The translations under genes were made by a program, and so were the position numbers. The notes below the pieces were generated by a model. That model ran no database searches. It was not told the DNA's origin and was given only the letters and a program-made list of their open reading frames with translations. Shown one piece after another: positions 34,586 through 42,488 of a DNA stretch of 64,000 bases; the first letter of the stretch is position 1; each line of letters begins with the position of its first letter. This DNA is from Marinicrinis sediminis (GTDB taxonomy: Bacteria > Bacillota > Bacilli > Paenibacillales > KCTC-33676): NCBI RefSeq assembly GCF_042685085.1, contig NZ_JBHUMM010000010.1, positions 248,001 to 312,000 of the forward strand, in the 5' to 3' direction.

Positions 34586-35747
34586 CGGATTCAACGGATT
34601 GCACTACCGTACGGGTCAGTCCATTCAGTTGCAAGTAGACGGGGCGAGATGGCAGAACGTCGCGGTCACAGGTGAACCAGCGCAACCAAATCTGCCCTTT
34701 GTGGCGCCTGGATTGGTGGATTTGCAAATCAACGGCTACCAGGGGGACGACTTCAATACGCTCCCTTTGCAGGTGTCTACTGTCGTCCGTATGACCCGTG
34801 CCTTGTGGAGCGAAGGGGTGACCGCCTATATGCCGACCGTCATTACCCATCATGCCGATGCCATTGAGCAGGCTGTGTCGGCTATTGCTTCAGCGTGTGA
34901 GCAGGATGCGCTAGTGGAGGCGAGCATAGTGGGCATTCATCTGGAGGGGCCTTTTATTTCACCGGAGGATGGGCCGAGGGGCGCCCACGACCGTTCCTAT
35001 ATTCAGCCGCCTTCGTGGAAGTTGATGAACAGGTGGCAAACCGCAGCCAAAGGGCGAATCAGGCTTATAACCTTGTCTCCGGAATGGGAGGAAGCAGCGG
35101 CATTCATTCGAACTTGTACCGTCCATGGCATCCAGGTATCCATTGGACATACCGCTGCAACCCCTGAGCAGATCCAGCAGGCCGTACAATGCGGGGCGGT
35201 CATGTCCACGCATTTAGGCAACGGGGCACATCTCATGCTGCCTCGCCATCCCAACTATTTATGGGAACAGCTGGCTCAGGATGCGCTGTGGACCTGTTGC
35301 ATTGCCGATGGCTTCCATCTGCCTGATTCTCTGCTGAAGGTGATTATGAAAGTGAAGAAAGAGCGCGCGATTCTGGTCAGTGATGCGGTGTCGCTATGTG
35401 GTCTCGCACCTGGCCGTTATCAGACCCATGTGGGTGGGGAGGTGGTGCTGACAGCGTGTGGACGGCTGCATCTGGCAGAAAATCCAGATTTGCTAGCCGG
35501 TTCTGCCCAGATGCTGAAATGGGGAATTGAACATGTCACTAGCAAAGGCTTGACCACCCTGGATGAAGCGTGGGATATGGCTTCTCTTCATCCAGCCCGG
35601 GTCATGAAGCTGCCCGGCATGCATGGTCTCGCAGCCGGTGCCGCGGCTGATGCGGTCTGGTTTGTCCGGGAGGAGACGGGGATTCATATTGTGCAGACGA
35701 TGAAATCCGGTCAGATCGTCTATCAGTCAGACCGTCTGTCCATCTGA
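34578..35747 (+). CDS. nagA: N-acetylglucosamine-6-phosphate deacetylase
   Basis: A 389-residue amidohydrolase. The motifs follow NagA: LVDLQINGYQGDDF near residue 50, HLEGPFISPEDGPRGAH (metal-binding Glu and the GAH loop), SIGHTAA, STHLGNGAH and VSDAVSLCG with the catalytic Asp. It removes acetate from GlcNAc-6-phosphate (or GalNAc-6-phosphate) to give the amino sugar phosphate that NagB acts on. The common THLFNAM segment reads THLGNGAH here, a modest deviation. Its ATG lies inside the end of the fusion gene, indicating translational coupling. No sugar kinase is encoded in the operon. Confidence 0.9.
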   Translation: MYSGFNGLHYRTGQSIQLQVDGARWQNVAVTGEPAQPNLPFVAPGLVDLQINGYQGDDFNTLPLQVSTVVRMTRALWSEGVTAYMPTVITHHADAIEQAVSAIASACEQDALVEASIVGIHLEGPFISPEDGPRGAHDRSYIQPPSWKLMNRWQTAAKGRIRLITLSPEWEEAAAFIRTCTVHGIQVSIGHTAATPEQIQQAVQCGAVMSTHLGNGAHLMLPRHPNYLWEQLAQDALWTCCIADGFHLPDSLLKVIMKVKKERAILVSDAVSLCGLAPGRYQTHVGGEVVLTACGRLHLAENPDLLAGSAQMLKWGIEHVTSKGLTTLDEAWDMASLHPARVMKLPGMHGLAAGAAADAVWFVREETGIHIVQTMKSGQIVYQSDRLSI

Positions 35748-35835
35748 TCAGATGAAAGTAAACTGGAAAGATTCACCATCGCCCTGACAACAGTTGGAGA
35801 GGATGTTGATTTTGCCAGCCTGGATGTCACCAAGG

Positions 35836-35885
35836 AAAAGATACGGTCAATAGCCCATTTAGGTCACAGCCGTATCTTTTGTTTC
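35836..35885 (+). terminator. Intrinsic terminator of the amino-sugar operon
   Basis: Perfect 11-base arms AAAAGATACGG and CCGTATCTTTT around a 23-base loop, followed by a T-rich tail. Confidence 0.8.
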
Positions 35886-36017
35886 CGGCTAATTTGTAAG
35901 CGATTTCAAAAAAACAGACGAAATGGGTGCACAACCAGATTCGGTGGTTAGGAGTGGAGTGACACAGAAGAGGCAAAAGGCGATTACGATGGATGAGAAT
36001 GAGAGGAGAATGGTCAA

Positions 36018-39000
36018 ATGATGAGAAGAAGGAAGAGATACGTATCTGTCTGGCTCTGTTTGTTGACAAGCCTGATGCTTGCTGTCGGATGGCAACCGAA
36101 CCAGGGAGAGGTGGTGGCGAGCACCAATGCCATGATCACCCTCGATTCGCCTGCGGACGACGCGGTGCTGTCTGCGGGTACGGTTGTGATCTCGGGTACG
36201 TATGTCGATACGTATGACATCAATCTGCTCATCGACGGGCGTACCCAGGCCAGTGTCATGATGACAGACCCTGATGCGGATCACAGTGGAACGTGGCAGT
36301 ATGAACTGGATACCACGATGTATAGCGGACCGATTCAACTGGTCGCCAGGGGACTGAATATCCGGACTCGTTACGGGGTGTGGAGTCCAGCAATTGACGT
36401 TCATGTCCAGAATCCAGGTGCCAGTCAACCTGACGTCACGATTGCTAGTCCGGGTGACGGACAGACCGTGCAAGGAGTTGTGGATGTAGAAGTTTCGGTT
36501 GCTTCTCCGAATTCACTGAGCGAAGTGCAGGTGCGAATCGGCAACGGAAGCTGGCAGACCGCTGTCTTCAACGGGAACCATTACGTTGTGCAATGGGATA
36601 CGACAGGTCTTCAGGATCAGACTTTCAGCATCCAGGCGAGAGCAACGGATACACTGGGGAATACAGGTATCAGCCTGACGACATATGCCAAGATTGGAAC
36701 GGGAACGAATGAACCGTTCTCCATGCCTTCCCAGGACCGGGCGATGTGGATATGGGAGCCAGAAACGTACAAACTGCTGCTGAATCCGAATGCAAGAACC
36801 GTGCTCGATGCATTCGCCAGCGATACGACGACGTTTGGATCTGATCCCATCACCACGCTTTATCTGGCAGTTGGTCCGTTCAACGGGATGAATATCCTGG
36901 AGGACGATCCGGGGAAGCTCGAAGATTTCATTTCCTGGGCGCATCAACAAGGGTATGAAGTTCATGCGACCATTGCCGGCGGAACCTCACCTCCTTATAT
37001 GGGGGCCTATGCACAGTATCATGACGAAGCCATCGAGGAGATAGAGGGAATCATCAATTATCATCTTGCGGCAGGCGTGAATGAGAAGTTCGACGGGGTG
37101 AATGTAGACATTGAGCCTTACATTTCCCAAGATTTTAAATCGCAGTATCCTGCTTTGCAACTCCAGTATCTGGATGGGTTGCAGAAGATGATCGATCGGA
37201 TTCAGGTGGCGGGTATCCATTTGCCGTTTGGACCTGCCATTCCAAAATGGTATGACACCTCGCCTTATGCGGCGAACATCACCTGGAACGGCAGTACGAA
37301 ATGGCTGTCAGAGCATATTCAGGATATCAGTGACTACATTGCCATCATGGATTATCGTGATCAGGCTGATGGCTCCGCGGGTATCATTGCCGGCGCACAG
37401 GGAGAGATGAATTATGCAATTTCTCTCGGAAAGCCGCTGTCCGTTGTGGTTGGTGTGGAAACAAAGGATATTGCCAATAGCGGGGATCCTGAAGTGATTA
37501 CGTTTAGTGAAGAAGGACGAACCTATATGGAAAGTGAACTGGACAAGGTCTATACGGCATTTGACAGCCAATCATCCTTCGGTGGTGTGGCGATGCACCA
37601 CTATGATTCGTTGCGCGCGCTTCCGAGTTATTGGGGCACGGGCGGTGTATACTGGGAACCTCCCGCAGATTCACAATCGCCAGGAGCACTGGATATGAAT
37701 CCGACAGCTACGGCGCTAGATCATGAACAGATCCGGGTGACCTTCGGCGTGGCGCAGGACAATATGGAAGTGGATCGGTATATCGTATATCGCAGTACAC
37801 AGAGTGGCTTCACGCCGGATGCCCCCCACGTCGCCGGATTGGCTCGCACGCATGCCTTTACGGACCCGGGACTGTTGCCTGATACGACCTATTATTATAA
37901 AGTTGCTGCTGTCGATTTGCAGGGCAATATCGGACCGCCTACATTGGAGACCTCGGCTACAACAGCCGGGACGACCTTGCAACCTCTGATGCTGCAAGGG
38001 ATGACCGTATCGGATGGGAACGGTACGGCAACCGTTCAGATGCAGGTAGTGGATGTGCTTTCCGGACAGCCAGTTTCGGGTGCTGAGGTAGGCGGCAGAT
38101 TCAACTATGCAGGCGGCACTTATCACAACGGGATGACGGATTCAGCCGGGCAGGTGTCCTTCGTGTCTGAAACCATCCCAACCGGTTACCAGGTTGGCTT
38201 TGAACCGAGAAGTGTCCCTGCCGCAGGCTATTACTGGGCGCAAGCTTATGACGAGCCGCATAAGGCTGCGTTGTATGCGACTGCTGGTCTTCAACATCTT
38301 GAAATCAGCAGTGGAACACTCAGCCCGTCCTTCGATAAGAATACGATGGGGTATCAAGTCACGGTGGATCAGCAGACCGCTTCCGTGCAGGTGACACCAA
38401 CCTCATCTGCAAATGATCAGGTGGTAGAAGTAAACGGACAGCCCACGGCAAGCGGCAGCCCCTCTGCTCCCATTCTACTGGCTGAAGGTGAGAACATCAT
38501 CCATGTCGATGTTTATGGCAAGAAAGGGGAACGAGACAGGTACAAGCTGACCGTGACGCGTTTATTCGCAGCGAGCCATGAATTTGTGGCGGTTGCAGAT
38601 ACGCATGTAGATCAGAATGCCCCGAGTACCTCGTTTGGACAGGCACAGCTGCTGGAGGTCGTGGATATTCCTAATGCAATTGGTGGCGGAGATCGGCTCA
38701 CCTATATGAAGTTTGATCTGTCTGCGTTTACAGAATCGGTCCAGTCCGCCAAACTTTATTTTCATGTGAATGCAGCGCCTTCCAGCTCATTAAATTTGAC
38801 GGTATACAGCTATGACACGGACAACTGGGATGAAACGATGAACTGGCATAACCGCCTCGGTGCAGGTTCCACGATAGAAGGAACCGTCCATGTCCATTCA
38901 TCGGGCTGGCATGCCATAGATGTGACAACTTTCGTACAGAACCAGATGATGACCGATCAGCAAGTTACCTTCCGGATTATGGACCCGAATACGAGAAATA

Positions 39001-39077
39001 TTGGCGTCCAGATCAACAGCTCGGAACATCCAGACAATCAGCCGTACATCAAGCTGAATGAAACCTCTGCGCCATAG
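36018..39077 (+). CDS. Large secreted multidomain protein with a GH18-like catalytic barrel
   Basis: A 1019-residue secreted protein. After a signal peptide (1-35) come two Ig-like domains (about 36-132 and 137-226), a barrel-like domain (about 238-548), a fibronectin III domain (about 560-650), a carboxypeptidase-regulatory-like beta domain (about 655-760), a cadherin-like beta-sandwich (about 765-850), and a C-terminal CBM96/DNRLRE-like carbohydrate-binding domain (about 855-1015). The barrel contains FDGVNVDIEPY (358-368), which fits the GH18 DGxDxDxE motif except that the second Asp is Asn362, and IAIMDYRD (441-448), resembling the GH18 MxYD strand. It is thus a probable glycosidase on a polymer, perhaps chitin-like, fitting the amino-sugar operon upstream. 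The annotation of the barrel is my inference. Confidence 0.75.
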   Translation: MMRRRKRYVSVWLCLLTSLMLAVGWQPNQGEVVASTNAMITLDSPADDAVLSAGTVVISGTYVDTYDINLLIDGRTQASVMMTDPDADHSGTWQYELDTTMYSGPIQLVARGLNIRTRYGVWSPAIDVHVQNPGASQPDVTIASPGDGQTVQGVVDVEVSVASPNSLSEVQVRIGNGSWQTAVFNGNHYVVQWDTTGLQDQTFSIQARATDTLGNTGISLTTYAKIGTGTNEPFSMPSQDRAMWIWEPETYKLLLNPNARTVLDAFASDTTTFGSDPITTLYLAVGPFNGMNILEDDPGKLEDFISWAHQQGYEVHATIAGGTSPPYMGAYAQYHDEAIEEIEGIINYHLAAGVNEKFDGVNVDIEPYISQDFKSQYPALQLQYLDGLQKMIDRIQVAGIHLPFGPAIPKWYDTSPYAANITWNGSTKWLSEHIQDISDYIAIMDYRDQADGSAGIIAGAQGEMNYAISLGKPLSVVVGVETKDIANSGDPEVITFSEEGRTYMESELDKVYTAFDSQSSFGGVAMHHYDSLRALPSYWGTGGVYWEPPADSQSPGALDMNPTATALDHEQIRVTFGVAQDNMEVDRYIVYRSTQSGFTPDAPHVAGLARTHAFTDPGLLPDTTYYYKVAAVDLQGNIGPPTLETSATTAGTTLQPLMLQGMTVSDGNGTATVQMQVVDVLSGQPVSGAEVGGRFNYAGGTYHNGMTDSAGQVSFVSETIPTGYQVGFEPRSVPAAGYYWAQAYDEPHKAALYATAGLQHLEISSGTLSPSFDKNTMGYQVTVDQQTASVQVTPTSSANDQVVEVNGQPTASGSPSAPILLAEGENIIHVDVYGKKGERDRYKLTVTRLFAASHEFVAVADTHVDQNAPSTSFGQAQLLEVVDIPNAIGGGDRLTYMKFDLSAFTESVQSAKLYFHVNAAPSSSLNLTVYSYDTDNWDETMNWHNRLGAGSTIEGTVHVHSSGWHAIDVTTFVQNQMMTDQQVTFRIMDPNTRNIGVQINSSEHPDNQPYIKLNETSAP

Positions 39078-39164
39078 CTGATGAATTCGGTTGACGGATA
39101 ATGAACCTATCGCAAGTCAGGATTGGCCAGACTTCATTCACTTGCGAGTTTTATCGGTTCCACA

Positions 39165-39207
39165 AACACCTCCCTTTCTGAAAGGATTAGAAAGGGAGGT
39201 GTTTTAT
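39165..39207 (+). terminator. Intrinsic terminator after the secreted multidomain protein
   Basis: A perfect 15-base stem AACACCTCCCTTTCT / AGAAAGGGAGGTGTT with a 9-base loop and a T-rich tail. The surrounding 39078-39368 region holds no gene. Confidence 0.88.
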
Positions 39208-39368
39208 AATGAATATACGGACAAGACAAGCCTTGCAGGCCGTAACAAGCTGGATCAGGTGGAATAAAATGGGGCGGGCAGATGGGCGTGACGGGGATCA
39301 CTTTTTAATAGGATGGTGCTCAATTCTCTGATATAATAGCATCAATAAATGGAAGGGAAGTCGAGGAT

Positions 39369-42300
39369 ATGACAGACACACCCAACACGCTAACCCGATG
39401 GATTGAGCAGTATCGTGCGAACGAAAGCTTGTATCTTCTGCATCCCGACGTAATGGTCATCCTGGATACAGAAGGTAGAGTCAGAGATTGCAACCAGGCC
39501 GCTCTTCACCTCACCGGATTTGAATTTTCCGATTTTCCTGAACAGTATTTTGTACAATTTCCAAACTTTCAACTTGCCTTGCAAGGTGAATATACAAGAT
39601 TTATGTATTCCATCGCCAATCATCAGGGCAACAATATCTATCTGGATATGAATTATGCCCCGATTCGGATTGAAAACGATTGTGCCGGGGTATTGGTATC
39701 CGCCAAGCCCATTCGCAGGGAGAACAAGCTGAGACAGCCAGTGGAACAAATGAATGAGGTAAGTCTTGATGAAATTGAGCGGATCGCCAATATGGGCTCA
39801 TGGAACTGGGATCTCGTTCATAGTCAACTGACCTGCTCGGCCGAGATGTACCGGATTCACGGGATGGAGAAGAGGGAGCAGGATCAGGAGGAGTTGTATC
39901 AGTCCTTTTTCTCGCAGATTCACCCCGACGATCAGGAAAGAGTACGCGAAGCCGTAAATGCCTCGCTAAACGGGCATAAGTATTCGGTGGAATACCGGAT
40001 CACGCATCCGACGGAAGGGGAGCGCATTGTTCAGTCGGAAGGGAAAACGATTCTCGACGAAAGCGGAAATCCCGTACGGATGCTGGGAACCTTGCAGGAT
40101 ATTACCGAACGCAAACAAATGGAATACCAGCTCGTTGAGAGCGAGAAGGCATATCGGCTTATCTCGGAGCATTCGCTGGATCTGATTACGAGGCACTCGG
40201 CCTGTGAAGATGTCATATGTCTATACGCCTCACCTTCCTCCAGATTTTTGCTTGGCATCGAGCCAGAGGATCTGATCGGAAGGAGCGCCTTTTATTTCAT
40301 CCACCCTGAAGATGCCTTGACCGTTCAGGAATATCTGGTTGCCAATCTGGTCGCCCAAACCACGCAAACCGTAGAATACCGGATTCGCCATCAGTCAGGC
40401 ATGTACAGATGGTTCGAGAGCAACGGAAAATATATCTATGATCAGCATGGCAAGGTACAGGAGATGATCGTGATCTCTCGGGATATTACGGAGCGAAAGC
40501 AGGCCGAGCATGCGATGATCGAGAACAAGCAGCGATACCAGTCCTTGTTCGATTACAGCCCGGCCAGTGTGTATTCGTTTGACATGGACGGAAATTACCA
40601 GTCCGCCAATGCCAATCTGGAGAAGCTTGTCGGATATACGCTGGAAGAACTGCTGCAGATGTCTTATACGCCATTAATTGTGCCTGAGGATCTGGAGCGT
40701 ACCCATCGTCATTTTACATTGGCCAAGCAGGGGACTCCACAAAATTATGATGTGGCTGTCATTCATCGCGATGGACACCGACTGGATCTCAATGTGACCA
40801 ATGTCCCGATCATCGTGGAGGACGAGGTAGTAGGGGTATACGGGATCGCAACCGATATTACGGAGCAGAAAAAGTATGTGGAAGAAATTAAGAAACTCAG
40901 TTACCATCATTCTCTCATATTGAACTCGGTGTCTGAGGGCATCTATGGCGTGGATAAAAAGGATCGCGTTATGTTCATGAATCCGGCTGGTACGAAGATG
41001 CTGGGCTATACGATGAAGGAAGCCAACGGCATGCATGGTCATCATATGATCCATCACACCAAGGCGGACGGGAGTATGTATCCAATAGAAGAATGCCCGA
41101 TATACAGAACGATTCAGGATGGTTTGCCGCGAACGGTTCATGAGGAGGTGCTCTGGCGGAAGGACGGTTCCAGCTTTCTTGTTAATTATCGGGTGAGTCC
41201 GATTTATGACGACGGAGATATTGTTGGAGCCGTAGTGGTATTCAATGATATTACGAATGAGAAAGAAATTCTGAGAGCGAAGGAATCCGCAGAGAAAGCG
41301 GCCCAGGCGAAATCGGAATTTCTGGCGATGGTCAGCCACGAGATTCGAACGCCGATGAATGGGGTCATCGGCATGATTGACCTGTTAAAGGATACCGACT
41401 TGTCTGAAGAACAGGAGGAATATGTGCAAATTGTGCGCAAGAGCAGCACGGATTTGCTCCGAATTATTAACGATATACTGGATTTCAGCAAGATTGAGGC
41501 CGGCAAGCTGGATTTGGAAATCGAACCATTCGATCTACGTGACCTCCTGCAGGAAGTGTATGATCTGTTTGCGCCCAGCGTAAGAAGCAAAGGGCTGCAA
41601 ATGACGATGAAGGTAAGTGAGTCAGTCCCTGAACAATGGTCCGGTGATGAAAGCCGCATTCGTCAGGTGCTGGTCAATCTGATTGGAAATGCCATCAAAT
41701 TTACGGAGGAAGGGAGCGTGAAGCTGCGACTGGAAACCGAGGAATCCGGGAAAGGACATCCGAATCCGCTGCTTCATTTCTATATCGAAGATACAGGCAT
41801 CGGCATCCCTTCCGACAAACTGAGCTTGCTGTTCCAGTCTTTCTCGCAGGTCCATTCCGGTGCAAATCGCAAATACGGTGGAACCGGGCTTGGTCTGGCG
41901 ATCAGCAAAAAGCTGGTTGAAATGATGGGTGGCATGATCATGGCCAGCAGCATGGAAGGTGAGGGATCGACGTTTCATTTCATTCTGTCCCCACCGCAGC
42001 ATGCTCTATCAACAGACCGCATGCCTGATGCAAGAAGGGACGGGGACGTGTTGGCGTCTTCCCTGTCTGACTGGTCTTCCCGCAGGGAGGTCACGTGGGA
42101 GCGCAACGAACGGATGCCCCACATTCTGGTGGTGGAAGACCATCCGGTCAATCGACAGGTGATGATCGGTTTGCTTCAGAAGATGGGGTATCAGGCTGAC
42201 TTGGCGCTGAATGGAGAAGAAGCCGTGCAGGCGGTCGAGAAAAAAGAATACGATCTGATTTTCATGGATATTCAAATGCCGGTCATGAACGGCCTGGAGG

Positions 42301-42488
42301 CGACAAAACAGATTCGGGCCAAGCTGCCGAGGGAGAAACAGCCGATTATCGTCGCCCTCACAGCCTATGTACAAAAAACAGATGAACAGGCCTGCCTGGA
42401 ATGCGGGATGCAGGATTTCCTGCGAAAACCGATTCAGTCGGATGAAGTGGTACGGGTGTTCAAGCAGTGGTTTCCGGTCTATACGTGA
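39369..42488 (+). CDS. Soluble hybrid histidine kinase with five PAS domains and a receiver
   Basis: A 1039-residue cytoplasmic signalling protein with no membrane helix. Five PAS domains lie at about 20-125, 140-250, 260-378, 388-500 and 510-632, three with PAC endings (DITERKQ or DITEQKK). Then come HisKA with VSHEIRTPMNG (His657), an HATPase domain with NAIKF, DTGIGIP and GGTGLGLAI, and a receiver domain with VVEDHPVN and phospho-acceptor Asp967 in FMDIQMP. It should phosphorylate itself and pass the phosphate to a histidine phosphotransfer protein or a regulator encoded elsewhere. No partner lies next to it. Its stop codon abuts the stop codon of the convergent gene with no base between. 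Confidence 0.92.
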   Translation: MTDTPNTLTRWIEQYRANESLYLLHPDVMVILDTEGRVRDCNQAALHLTGFEFSDFPEQYFVQFPNFQLALQGEYTRFMYSIANHQGNNIYLDMNYAPIRIENDCAGVLVSAKPIRRENKLRQPVEQMNEVSLDEIERIANMGSWNWDLVHSQLTCSAEMYRIHGMEKREQDQEELYQSFFSQIHPDDQERVREAVNASLNGHKYSVEYRITHPTEGERIVQSEGKTILDESGNPVRMLGTLQDITERKQMEYQLVESEKAYRLISEHSLDLITRHSACEDVICLYASPSSRFLLGIEPEDLIGRSAFYFIHPEDALTVQEYLVANLVAQTTQTVEYRIRHQSGMYRWFESNGKYIYDQHGKVQEMIVISRDITERKQAEHAMIENKQRYQSLFDYSPASVYSFDMDGNYQSANANLEKLVGYTLEELLQMSYTPLIVPEDLERTHRHFTLAKQGTPQNYDVAVIHRDGHRLDLNVTNVPIIVEDEVVGVYGIATDITEQKKYVEEIKKLSYHHSLILNSVSEGIYGVDKKDRVMFMNPAGTKMLGYTMKEANGMHGHHMIHHTKADGSMYPIEECPIYRTIQDGLPRTVHEEVLWRKDGSSFLVNYRVSPIYDDGDIVGAVVVFNDITNEKEILRAKESAEKAAQAKSEFLAMVSHEIRTPMNGVIGMIDLLKDTDLSEEQEEYVQIVRKSSTDLLRIINDILDFSKIEAGKLDLEIEPFDLRDLLQEVYDLFAPSVRSKGLQMTMKVSESVPEQWSGDESRIRQVLVNLIGNAIKFTEEGSVKLRLETEESGKGHPNPLLHFYIEDTGIGIPSDKLSLLFQSFSQVHSGANRKYGGTGLGLAISKKLVEMMGGMIMASSMEGEGSTFHFILSPPQHALSTDRMPDARRDGDVLASSLSDWSSRREVTWERNERMPHILVVEDHPVNRQVMIGLLQKMGYQADLALNGEEAVQAVEKKEYDLIFMDIQMPVMNGLEATKQIRAKLPREKQPIIVALTAYVQKTDEQACLECGMQDFLRKPIQSDEVVRVFKQWFPVYT

